Shown here in pieces: positions 1-11,500 of a DNA stretch of 64,000 nt; position 1 is the first letter of the stretch; every line of letters starts with the position of its first letter. The notes under the pieces were generated by a model. That model saw nothing but the letters and a program-made list of their open reading frames with translations, did not search any database and had not been told where the DNA came from. The translations under genes and the position numbers were made by a program. This DNA is from Ligula intestinalis (lineage: Eukaryota > Platyhelminthes > Cestoda > Diphyllobothriidea > Diphyllobothriidae): contig JAYGXS010000009.1 of assembly GCA_036362985.1 (NCBI GenBank), forward strand, positions 18,058,424 to 18,122,423, written 5' to 3'.

Positions 1-39
1 TCCTCCTCCTCCTCCTCCTCCTCCTCCTCCTCCTCCTCC
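1..39. repeat. (TCC)n microsatellite at window edge
   Basis: Uninterrupted TCC trinucleotide repeat that begins at the window edge, so its full length is unknown. It changes to a short C-run and then unique sequence. Confidence 0.95.
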
Positions 40-1095
40 CCCTTATTTTAAATCAGTCATTTCTCGAAGCTGCGCACTCGGACGCACAATGCATAAACAG
101 GCAAACCGAGTTAGAATCGTCGTACCGAAGCCTCAAACAGAAGTGGGCGAGACGCGATCCAATCCAAAGGGAATGAAAAACGTGGCAACAAGGTACTGGC
201 GCAAGCGCCACGCCACGGCAATATCGATTTTCTCACGGACTTTAGGTGTTAGCTGTTAGCCATTTTTGGCCCATTCACTTTTCTCTACGTCTGAAGACGA
301 AGCGGGGCTCCAGCTTCGCAAATTCACCTAAGAAACCATCGTTTCTCAAAGTGCTTTCTATGCATAGTCATTTGAATGTTTGCTGACGGCTTCGTTTAGT
401 CTAAGAGGAAGGGTTGACACTGGTCGGTTTCGTATGTGAGTAATATTATGCACTTGTTACCCCCGTTTCATTCTGCTCAGCACCCAACGCACGCCCTCGG
501 TGCCAGCCCACAGGCCGTCCTGTGGGCCGTGCGCGAGTCTAGAGCGCGGACTTTCTGTTTGCTTGTTTTTTTCATATGAGCTTTTGCGTCCTCATGGTTG
601 TCCTCGCTACCGCATCCGGTCATCGAGTAGCCGGGCTAAGGTGCTGAGTCACACATGCTCCTCGCTCAACTAATCTCCATTTGGCTCACACACACACACA
701 CACGCAAGCCCGTGCACACACAGGTGCTAGTGTGCTTTGCATCACACTGGCCATCATGTGCAACCCTTTTAGCACACGCCAGTAGCCCCTCCCGTAACCC
801 CCCTACACTCATACACCCCCCACTGGCGGGGCTCGACAGCATGCCTGTTCTGTTACCATACTAGCCTTACCGCCTTCTTCTGGCTCTCGAAACCCGGATC
901 CAGTCTAGGTTTCGGACTCTCCCCCCCCCCCCGACTCACCACTCTGTGCTGTGCGTTCAGTCTGCATCCACCCTCTCTTCGCCGCCCACGCACCTGTCTG
1001 CCTGCCTGCGCGGTGGATGCAACTGAATGGCTAATTACTATTGGTGGATTGGCAGTAGCACCCACAAAGTCAACCGCATCTATTTCTTAATTCAG
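40..1095. other. Gene-free flank with a CA microsatellite
   Basis: No coding pattern or recognisable repeat protein was found. It holds a short (CA)n run near 686-704 and a C-run near 921-932. Upstream exons of the rhophilin-like gene were looked for here and not seen. Confidence 0.5.
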
Positions 1096-1227
1096 GAAGT
1101 GGGCTTGCACGCGCAGCTCCGCTGGCGGCGGCAGCCCGGGCCCGGTACAAGCAAATTGAATCAGATATGCGCCGTCGGTCTGGGCTGCAGCTGCACCGAA
1201 TCAAAACGAATGTTAGCTTGACCCAGG
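1096..1227 (+). CDS. Candidate HR1 (Rho-binding) exon of the rhophilin-like gene, weak
   Basis: An open stretch after a plausible acceptor (pyrimidine-rich, ending TTCAG at 1095) encodes a basic helical segment with KQIESDMRRRSG followed by IKTN. This pattern resembles the rhophilin HR1 helix, in which a Q-I-x3-hydrophobic-R-x-R-[ST]-G core is followed by K-x2-TN. A possible donor (GTGCGC) starts at 1228, leaving phase 1. Against the call: about 180 residues normally lie between HR1 and the first BRO1 exon found here (2427), and I found no exon for them in 1228-2426. They may be missing from the assembly, too diverged to read, or the match may be chance. Confidence 0.28.
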
Positions 1228-2426
1228 GTGCGCGATAATGAGAATGCGCAGGATCCAGACGAACCCCCTCCCCGTGTACGACAGTAGACACGGAGGAAGT
1301 ACGGTGACGCACCTTCTGCCGTAAATTCCCTGAATGTCAATAGGCGTACTGGGATGTGCTTTTGAATTCGAACATATTAATTAAGTATGGTTGTAATACT
1401 GATTACCTTGAAACTTAATTTAAATGCATTAAGTCACATCAGGATGCCGGTTTTTGAACGATTTTCCATTTGACCACGTGCAAAAATTATTTTATGCAAA
1501 AATAACCACGTAAGTAGTATGCATTTTCTCCTTGATTTTCACTGCGACCATGACACAGTGGAGCATGCCGGACTCGGCGGCTGAATTTTCACTTGTCAGG
1601 CCAGATTAGAAAAAATGGCCTTTTAGACCGCTCTCCGGCAATAATTTTCACGAACAATAAGTCATTTGAAGCCTGCATCCCAGTCCGGAGGCTAGGCGCG
1701 TTATCTCTTCCAAACCCTAACTTGTAGCTCGTCGAGCTAGTTGGAAGCACCAAGGCAGTCAGCCTCTCTCATCTCCGAACGAGCTATTGACTTCCTTCCG
1801 TCTGGCGGGAGGCCCGCCCTGTTTGGTTCAGTGTTGCCCTTTTGGGTGTTTCCATTGCCCGCACTTTGGAAAATGGTGCGTTTTCATTCATATTGTGTCT
1901 CACTAAGTGCTCCCTAAACTGGCCAGATCATGGCAACGTCGGCTTGAGTCGAGTTGTACTTCCAAAACCGAACATGGGGGGTTCGGTTTTGCACGCCTCG
2001 GTACGGACTCAGGCCCTAGCCACCCGCGCCTCTCATGGCACTCCCGCTCTGGGGAATGGGATTCAGGCGCGAGGACCCGGTCCCACCACTGGTCATTTGA
2101 ACCCGGTCCTTACACCGGGCACAGGTGGATTAGAAAAGAGGGAGTGTAGTAGACGCAACAAAAGTCGACCATCATCTAAAATTAATGCAGGCGTAAGTCA
2201 CCGTCCCTGCTCTACCACGAGGCTGAGGAACACATAGTGGACCTCATGGCAATCGACGGTCGAACTGTTTTGTCTAACTGAAGCAGAATGGAAGGCGAAT
2301 AGCCGTATTGACGGCTAGCTTGTGGTCATAGTTGATTCCGAAGGCGGTCTCTCGAATTCCTCATATTTTACAAAATTTTCATTCAAAGTTCAAACTTCTG
2401 CTGATTTGTATCTCTGTTTTTGGCAG
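1228..2426. other. Non-coding stretch with a short diverged repeat
   Basis: No exon with rhophilin similarity was found, although the proximal half of BRO1 would be expected here. About 1385-1480 resembles 12295-12390 (shared order of TAAGTA/GGTTG, ACTGATTA and AGGA-GCCGG blocks), so it is probably a small diverged interspersed repeat. A pyrimidine tract at 2405-2426 forms the acceptor of the next exon. Confidence 0.4.
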
Positions 2427-2576
2427 CCACCGAATTCTTCCGCCAACTTGGACCAACGCATTTCCTTATTCCTCCAAGCGAAGTCGAACCTGGCCTCCCT
2501 CCTCGAATCTTTCGCCAATGCTCCGAGCAAAGACATGTCGCAACCGATTCTGGGCTTTCTTACTCGTGTCCTAGAG
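2427..2576 (+). CDS. RHPN-like: Rhophilin-like exon 1 of the model: BRO1 domain, mid part
   Basis: Fifty codons in phase 0. The acceptor follows a pyrimidine tract ending TTTTGGCAG; the donor is GAG/GTGCCC. The peptide starts PPNSSANLDQ and contains ESFANAPSKDMSQPILGFL, which aligns with the rhophilin BRO1 segment carrying an H-[TA]-P-S-x-DMS motif. Joining to the next exon gives LTRVLE-TQAQEC, continuous with the vertebrate pattern without a gap. A long CTT repeat follows in the intron; two other frames reading into it are artefacts. Confidence 0.8.
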
Positions 2577-5500
2577 GTGCCCTACGCAGTTTTATTCTAT
2601 CTTACCTATCCGTGTCGTTTGACGTTTGTCTTGTTCTTCCAGCCTCTCTGTCTATTGCATGTTTTCTTTCTCATCATCCTCCTCCGTCATTTTTATTATT
2701 ATTATTCTCTTCTTCTTTTTATTATCTTCCTTATTCTTCTTCTTCTTCTTCCTCTTTTCTTCTTTTTCTTCTTCTTCTTCTTCTTCTTCTTCTTCTTCTT
2801 CTTCTTCTTCTTCGTCTTCTACTTCTTCTTCTTCTCCCTTTTCTTCTTCTTCTTCTGATCCCCCTTCATCTTCTTCTTCTTCTCCTTCTTCTTCTTCATC
2901 TTCTTTTGCTTCTTCTTTTTCTTCTTTTTCTTTTTCTTCTTCCTCTTCTTCTTCTTCTTTTTCTTTTTCTTCTTTTTCTTTTTCTTCTTATTCTTCCTCT
3001 TCTTCTTCTTTTACCCTATTCTGCTTCTTTCTCACATTCTCTCCCACCATTGACATGACCACCTCAAAATTTACTTGCAAACCTTAGTTTATATCAGTAT
3101 ATATAGTCTATGTAGCGGCTTTAACTACGTAGGCTAGTAGGCGGACAGGGCGACGTTTCCTATTGGACGTTCACGTTGCACGTTTATTGGCCACTTCATC
3201 GATAAGTGTTTTTTTTGTTTTCACATATTATCATCATTTGTACATTAAAGGCCCAAAGGGCCCTGTCGTTACAAACTTAGTGCTATCGTGAAAATAAAAA
3301 TAATAATGATGAACAGTGAGCTCTTATAAAATAATTGTCATCGGCAGTAAAAAACTCCTAAATCGGTGGATGAGTTCAGCGGGTCACCGATTTCCAAACA
3401 AACTATAGGAGAAAAAACTGCCTTAATAGGTAGCAGGGTTTGATGCGGTTGGATTGGGACCTGATGTTGAGGGTTCGGGACGTTTATGGTCATGGCAAAA
3501 AATAATATATCGTTGGGTTAAGAAGGGGTCATCCGGGACAACAGGAGAAGACAGTAGAAGTCAAGGCAACATCATCGATATGCGACCCACCTGACTTCAG
3601 AGCCCATCGAAAAGTTGGCGATAACCATAAATAGCGACCTCAAGACCACAGCGATGGTTGCAAAGGCGGAGAAGAGTTCGCAGCCCTTGGAAGTGATGCT
3701 TGACTCTGCTTCAAATGCCAGGAGGACCCTTTTCAAAATCTACAACTTGCTTGCTTGGAAAGGAAATAGACAGTAACGACTTTATTTCCTCTTAATTTAA
3801 ATGCTTATGTAATTTGCCTTTAAAAATCGATAGTGTAGAAGACAGCCCAATATCGAGTGGAACGTTGTTCCAAATAAAAGCATATTTGCAGGTAAGAAAG
3901 CAAGTATTAAATTAATGTCGAGTGCTTTTGTTTTGTTTAAATTTTCTTTACTATGATATACTTTCTTGTTTATATTTGTATGCGTATAGTCTGTAGTTTG
4001 TTTTTTTGTTGTTGCTTTGGGTAGGGCTTGATTGTACTGCCGCTTTTGTCTTTGACTTGAAAAAAGTCCCATTCACATTTTCCGTAGCCTGCAATTCAGC
4101 ATGACAATAAAGAGCAAATAAATGGAATGTTATGCTACGGAAAATATGGATGTGGTTTGGTTATTATTAGAAGTTAAGTGTTGAGTCCTTATTAAACCGG
4201 TAATAAATAATCAAATAGTTAAACAATACGTACAAAATGCAATCTAAAATAGTATAATTATAAATAAAGTATGTAAAAATAATGAAACGCTTACCAATGA
4301 AGTGCTGGAGCAGAACTGAGGAGAATTTGTACAAAATAAATCTACAATAGTATAATAATAAATACAATACGTAAAAAGGATGAAACGCTTCCCAATGAAG
4401 TGCTGGAACACAGGTGGATCGAGGAAGACTTTTGACACTGACTGGTCCGCTTACTCGTCAAGGTAGTTCAACCCAGTGAACATTCGTGTAGTCAGCCCCC
4501 ACCCCATTAACCAAACACGCTTCAAGTCGTAAATTCTACAGAAGTCCATAAAATTGTCTCTTAGTAACGAACGCTAAGTTTATACCATCTTCTCTTTGCG
4601 TTTTCCAGGCAGTGTTTAAAGCTCTTCGTGTTAGGGGGAAGCATTAGGATTGTGCAGACTATACATTAATTTTATTCTTCCCTTTTTCTCTTCTACCAAT
4701 GTAGACCCAAGCGCAGGAGTGCATGTTTCTGAAGCGTAATGTGGAGTCCGAGAGTGATCATCCCTACGACAAGCTGGCCCGCTTCATAGGTGGTGCAGTA
4801 GTTGTACGTTTATATAAACCTGTTTCTCTATCTGCGTTTGAAAACCATTTGCGATACTGGACACAAGTTTTTTTCTAATCCTTTACAGTCCAAATACCTT
4901 TCTCTCCTCTCTCACAAATGGGGCGCTCCTATATCATGCTCCTCCCAAATACACCTCCTTGTGAGCATAGGGTCAGCAGTCGATAGGCGCGTCCTCGCTG
5001 AAGCGGTTAGCACCTGGTATTAACGAAAGAAGCTAAAAAGACTGGAATAGCCATTTGTGGTTCATTAGCCGTTATCAGCCAGTCATAAGTTGTGCACAAT
5101 TCCATTCTTGAACCCGTGATTTTTTGATCATAAATCAAAAGCTCTAACCATTGAGCCACGCGTTCGTTGTCTAACACAGTTAGCGATTGGTGAAGATTAA
5201 TCAACGAGTTGTAATCGCCCACAGTAAGGTCAGCATTGCATGAACGACGCTGCCAGCAGACGTCTAACCACACCACGAAAATCCAGGAAATTATAACTAA
5301 AGTAGAGCCAAGATAAGTCGTCTTAACTTTTGGTGGTATTGCTGGGAAGCACGCTACTGGTTAAAATGCTCCAAAACAATAAAGCAAGTTTTGGTAAATT
5401 AAAAAAACCTGTGTTCGTAAACCGCGGATGAATTGCTTGCTCCCCGTTCTTCCAACCATCCACTGATCATTAGCAGGCGCGCTGGACAATCGTACAGCCT

Positions 5501-8500
5501 CAGTCATGTCATTGTCTTTGTAACCAACCGGTCTGCTATCGTAATGCGTCACCTCCAGGTCGAATTGCCTGAGAGACTGGAACGCATGGACGGGAGCTTT
5601 ATGTGTTGTCTGCCATCGTGCACGTGCACCAATCCATGCTCTTCTTGATCTTGTATTGCCATTTGAGCATGATAGATGTGAGGTGAGGTCGATGCTGCTA
5701 CAATAACTACTGCCCACACGGACTTGTGGCATCCTCGTAGAGAAATAGAAGAACAAATTTGCGCTAGAACGCAGATTTTGCGTCCGATAAACTGCCCCTG
5801 ATCTCGGACAAGTGACCTCTCCCCAAACGCGGAGTTGTGTACAGCAAACAAATTGGCAGCAGTCATGTTGCTTTCTGCCTTCGTCTCCCGTTCGACTTTC
5901 CGCCTTGTGCTGCTGGATGCGCATCACTTTGTGAAGTCGCGTATTTTCGGTCCTGCAGCCTGGCTAGATTGGCGAGGCGGCTACTTTCAGAGTCGCTTTG
6001 TCGTTTTGTCCACGTTGTAGGATTGTCAGGGTTGTGGACTGTCCGATTTTTGCCAATTACTCCGTTATGCCGACGAGTCGTAACCTTCTGGTTGAATACC
6101 TGCCGCGTCCGACTTTAAGAAGACTGGTAAAAGTCTATTATAGGTACCACTACGGCATCTGAAATACGGGATCGGTGGTAGTAGGGGTTACACAAGAGAG
6201 AGAGAATACGCCCTTTATTCGTGTGCTCACGCATTAGTATGGATGCTGGCGGAAAAAAACTTAAGTCAACCTTTGGTCTAGACTTACTGGTAACAGTTAA
6301 TTAAAGATATCACCAAGGAAAACCCAAACCCCAGGTTTCTGTAATACGGAACCGGTGGCAATGGGAGGCATTACATAATACTGAGGTTTTGAGTTCCGTG
6401 GTCATAACTATGGTAGACTGTCACCACAAGACTTGTATTCCCGTAGTGTTTCTTTATCCTTTAAGCCCCCTGCGCTCCGTCCTGACCTCCCCACCCTTTT
6501 TTTCCACCTCCGCTCTCCCCCGTAGCTGAGTGAAAAATACGGTCTCCTCGGCCTGCCGCCCAATACGGTGGACCACGCCGCCTGGATACGCATCAAAAGC
6601 GTCATACCGCCCGCCTGGTTGGCCCTTATTGATATCAAATCGAAGTACTTTCAGGCGCAGGCCTACCAACAACTGGCCTCCACCCTGTTCGACCTAGTGG
6701 CCGGCGGTGGTCCGCTCTGCAATGGTGGCAGCAGCGGTGGCGCCCTGCCCAGTCCATCCTCCTCCCAGTTTGGCGGCGGAGGAGAGGGCATCTCCCTGAC
6801 GAGTGACAATTCCAGCGGTCTGGCCTCACAGATACGTGCGTTCAGCAGTCCTTCATTAGTAGATACATTATATATTTTGAGGGTTACGGGCGTTGAACCC
6901 TGGGTGACCCCCACCGAGGCCACGGATTTTTCACAGTTACGTCGACGGAATTAAGCAACTCTGCCAAATCCCCCACTAATGTCAATTAAGTGAGCTTAGT
7001 AGCCATTCTGGTGGATTATAGACACTTATTTAGGAAATCCTACGTGGTCAGTTCGCGTGCTGTTTCTTAATGATGGATTTCATACCAGCAGTAAGTTGAG
7101 CGGGTAAAATCGATCCATGCATGATGGAATTCATGGCCGGATGACCCTATTCATGTCCAGTCTAGTTAAGACCTTCTTTCAGTCCGTTAGAAAGAAAGCA
7201 AGAAAACTTGAGCTGAATAAATTTAAAGTGACATGGTCTCTACGTGAGCGTTTAAAACCCAGCATGGTCTATACAAACTGCGCGTATTATGTATGTTTGG
7301 AGGGCCACAGGCGTTAACCCTTAATGAACCTAGTCCTGTACAGTCGAGATTTAAAAAACAATGCTGTACACGCAGCATGAAACATTTATTTAGAAGGATT
7401 TGACAGATTTGAATAAATCAGTTGACCCAATTGTGAAAAAAACTCGCGGCCTTGGTGAGAGTCAAACCCACTCAGCAGGGAAGGCTTTCGCGCAGCCAAC
7501 GCTCTACCACTGAGCTATGAGCGTCACCTTGCGCCGTGAATCTAGTCACACTTGGGTCAATTTACCAGCCCAACTTACCGCTCGAATGGAATCCACCAGT
7601 AAGAATACGTTAAGTTGACTGCCCCGGGCAGGATTTCTTAAGCAATCATCTAGAATCCACCAGAATGACCACAAGGTTCACTTCATTATTAGGGTGGTTC
7701 GGCACATTTGAATATTTCGTGGACCCATAAAAATTTTTCCAGAAAATACGCAGCGGTGCGATACGCATAAATTGAAACTACGAATTAAAGGTCATGGGTG
7801 GCCGGCAATAGTCCTGCAGTGAGATTCGTCGGTTATCAACACTCAAGACACCCATCTGCCGTTTGAACACGGCAGTAGTTGCCGACGTCATTATTTCGCT
7901 TGGAGGAGAGTTCCGCGGTGGAACTACCCGATGACCGAAGGAAATCGCACTTGGATTTAGGCTCATACATGCATGTTTAACCTTGTACGGATTGCCGCGC
8001 GGGTGAGCCCTGCTTGTAAACTCAAAGAAATCTTCAGATATCAGCGAACAGGAATGTCCATAGCAGGATAGGGGAAAACAAGTTGAGGTTAATCAATCTG
8101 GATAAGACAGAGTATTAAGACCCTCCACCAGTTTTTTCCCCATTTGTACCTTCTCAAGGGGTTCATTGTCTTTCTTCATCCACGGCATGCATGCTGGCCT
8201 TCCGTAGTCGAAATTCGGTCTAACGAAGGCACTGAAGATTCGCGCAAATAGTTCGGGCAACAACACTATAAAAGCCGACCTAATCCAGTGCATAATGTTC
8301 GTCACCTTTTGGACGGCCACTTAAGACCGTTCAGACGGCTGTGGATTTGAAGCTGTCCGAATACCCGGATCTTTATGCCGACCCTGTACATAACATGTTG
8401 TTCGTAAGAACAACATGTTATGTACATTCTGTCTAGAGCGAATAATATATATCTATACACTGTTAGGAAGCGTACCGGCCTGGTTAAGTAAAGATGGAAC

Positions 8501-11500
8501 TAAATCGATCTCAAGCTCCATTCTCGCACATCTTGTCGATACGAATGACCGAGTCGATACTAGCGAAGCCTTTCAGGTTGTCTACCGGACACAGACTAAC
8601 TTCTCCAAAGACCTACGCCAACGGGTGCTGGCAACAGCGGAAGCAGTGGCTATACGCCTAATGAATCCAGTACTCTGCTGTCAGAAAACTCTGACGTAAG
8701 CCCTGTCCCCCCGTGGCCGACGCTAGGTGACGATAGACTATCGCTCCTGGCCACGAGTGGGGGTGGCTCACCCAACACGCCGACCATTTGCACAGACTGA
8801 CAAAGTCCGCAGTGGTCAATAGGCACCCACCTTGGACGATTATTGACTTTTGTACACGTTCAAATGTTCATTGTTTTGTAAAGTTAAGGGCCTGACGAAG
8901 AATTGCCGAAAAACATGTTTTGCCTAATAAACTGGCTTACTTAATGCTCCAAAAATTGTGTACTGGGTGTGGAACATGTTGAATAATTTAATATCAGCAT
9001 TAGTAAATGGGCAGACACGGTACCTTACGAATGGAACCTTTACAGTTGAAAAAAACAGAGGTATTAAAAATTTTTTTTTCAAAACCGCAAGTAAAATTTT
9101 CTGAAAGTATGACGAAGCTGCAATGCACTACCATTGAGTACAGGCAAATATATTTTAATGACAGGACCGTATTTAGGGGTTTTATTTGCATTTGACTTAT
9201 AGCAATAACCTGCTTTTATACCTCTGGTGGCCCGACTTTCCATTTTTACGCTAACTAATTTCTAATTTCCCTTTTTTTCGTTACATTCCACCAATATAAG
9301 GTTAAATTTCTCTCAAGTGGTATCAGTATGCTAAGCAACAGGAGTTTGTGCTGATGGAGTTGATTCTGTGTAGTACATTAAAACAAATATCAGGTTCCTT
9401 AATTTAGTATTTTGATCACTTCCAGCACAATTAAATATCCATTACCACTCACTTATCAAGCATTACATGTTTGACCACAAAATACGTTGGACAGTTGGGC
9501 GGAGGAAATAGATATTGAGGCAACCCTACAAGACAGTTTTGCCCATGTTTTTGATAAATCATACTTTAATTCGTAAGGGAATCGAAAATCAATGGGCAAC
9601 TTCATACTACTAAATATGCGTAGTTCCCAGCCCAATCCATTGTGTGTATTGGTGTTCTATTTGCGTGATTTCGTTTCAGGCGAACTTTTCAAAAAACTTA
9701 GCGACGTGGTGACCCTGAACAAGTCTGCAGTCGATGAGAAGTCAGGCAAGAAGCAGGGACGTCATCTTCGTCGCAGCCACTCCGTGCATGTTGGCGGCCG
9801 ATCGCAGTCTCGTCATCGCCGACCCTTCTCCAGAATTTCGATGAGTTCCTGGGGCCGGAGCAAGTCACAACGTAAGTCCTCGCATACACTTTACCTCCGT
9901 ATACAGCATGGCGAGTGCTGCAAGCAAAATTCCATCATTTACAAAACATGTATATTTTCACATGACTTGTATTCATTAATATCTGTTCTACATCACCTTC
10001 ACGATAACGTATATGGACAGCTTTGGCTACGTCCTAATTACGCGATGCGGTAAAAACAAATGCGACGAAAACGTCTTTTTGTTATTGCATGTTGTAGTGA
10101 AAGACTTCACAGGTTAGCAAACTTTCCTTTTTAAAACTGGAATTGTTCCTTTTTTCTGAAAATTAATGCAATTCCTTAAAATTGGCTTCAATTGAATTTT
10201 AGCAACTTCGGACTAAATTATCTTATTCTGGAAGGGATGTATTTTACCCTTTTCCTGATTATTGTGGGGTTCTCTCATAGCATAATGTGTATTAATAAAA
10301 CGCTTGGTTCTGTCGTACTTACAAGTACAGGACATTGCTTCAAAATTAGACTAAAAGGGCAGTTTTTCTAACCATAAGGCTTTCTCTGGATTAAATTCAC
10401 TCAATGGATCAGAGTAACGTTCTCAAACATACGTTAAACTACCAAGTCAAATTTTGTTATGACCTTTGCTGGAATTCGTAGACATACTTTATTAATACGC
10501 GCAAAGATTTGAGGTCCAGATATAAGAGGAAGAAGAAGAGGGGTTAATTCCTGGGACCAAGTTATATTTAGGCTGACGTTTTAAAAACATTCCCGTTTAC
10601 GTCGTCAGAGCGTGCTGTCTACTCTTCTGCCGACGTTGAATGAATGCGTTTTAATGCCAGCCTCGTGTTATAATCAGTGAGTTTACCACTCCACAATTGC
10701 ACCATTGAAGCCTCTGGATGGAGCGGAACTTAATTATTGCTTTACCAGATCAGCGAAGTACATATATTTATCATATTCCCGATCTCAACCGACAAAGCAA
10801 CGAGCCCGTGGTGGTGGTGGTGGTCTTTCTCTGGAATAGGGGTTCAAAATGCAATGATTGCCTACTGCACCTTTTAAAGCCAGGATACCGGCCTTATACA
10901 GGTATCATATTTGACCAGCACAGTTCTGGACCATCCCTCGTCTGCTAACATTACCAAAGTAAGTCCTGAACTTATCTTATCGATGCTTACGCCTGGTTTG
11001 TTTGTAATTTCTAGGAAGTAAGGGTAAGTTGCTACCGACTGAATTACCTTTTCCAGTTGAACGCCACACTTTATTTGAGAATTGATCCTACCGATGGTAT
11101 AATCTGTCCACCGAGTCCTACCCCAAATTGCGAAGGTTTTTTAGCTCATTGCTATGGCAATTTCCAGCCTAACCCCCCTTTTTTTCGGACTCCATCTCTG
11201 CCTGTGTGTACAGCTTGTGGTCTGAATGACAGCGGCAGTACACCCACTTCCATCGCCGGTGGCGGTCACTGGTACTCAAAAATATCCCTCAACAACAGCG
11301 CCCTCGATGTCCCCTCCCTGTCCCTGGACTCCTCTGGGCTGGCAGTCAACGGCATTGTCGCCGCCGCCGACCTGCCCGTCACACCGAAAGACGCCTTCCA
11401 GTTGGCCTCTGCCTGCCTCAACGAGGCCAAGAGCTGGACGGACCAGGCCGTGCTGGTGCTGCTGAGTGACGAGAATTTGCGCAAACAGAATGAGGTGAAG

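Larger units (their letters stand above)
4804..6525 (+). other. Intron 2 of the rhophilin-like gene
   Basis: Good donor (GTACGT) and acceptor (CCCCCGTAG after a pyrimidine-rich tract). It contains a tRNA-derived SINE (5035-5180, minus) and part of an interspersed repeat (6135-6400). At 5361-6118 there are fairly long open frames on the minus strand with no recognisable domain; I do not call them genes. Confidence 0.6.
6836..9679 (+). other. Intron 3 of the rhophilin-like gene
   Basis: GTGCGT donor, acceptor ATTTCGTTTCAG. It is packed with mobile-element fragments on both strands: a tRNA-like SINE (7385-7535), a LINE reverse-transcriptase tail (7777-8330, minus), a perfect 42-bp hairpin (8385-8426) and a PLE-alpha 3' fragment (8460-8945, plus). 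From 8946 to 9679 I see only AT-rich sequence. Confidence 0.65.
9872..11213 (+). other. Intron 4 of the rhophilin-like gene
   Basis: Consensus donor GTAAGT; acceptor TGTGTGTACAG. Contains an interspersed repeat S copy (9930-10500), a PLE-beta terminus (10500-10660) and a SINE-like segment with a (GTG)n run (10770-10930). A second acceptor-like site (TTTTCCAG at 11056) opens a frame starting LNATLYLRIDP, but its phase does not fit exon 4, so I use 11214. Confidence 0.6.

Noticed and set aside
2322..3087. Long overlapping + strand ORFs of poly-Ser, poly-Phe and poly-Leu
   Set aside because: They are translations of the CTT microsatellite. Only 2427-2576 of one frame is kept, as an exon.
5361..5927. 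188-codon minus-strand ORF in intron 2
   Set aside because: No recognisable domain, competing open frames on both strands, no exon signals; likely repeat or chance.
6568..6954. Exon 3 extended to 6954
   Set aside because: The donor GTGCGT at 6836 agrees in phase with exon 4; the extension has no homology.
7440..7530. Possible functional tRNA gene, minus strand
   Set aside because: The acceptor stem cannot be paired convincingly, and the pseudo-tRNA continues into a body shared with 61350-61480, as in a SINE.
11057..11213. Earlier acceptor giving a longer exon 5 (LNATLYLRIDP...)
   Set aside because: Phase 0 does not fit the phase 1 donor of exon 4, and the acceptor at 11213 fits.
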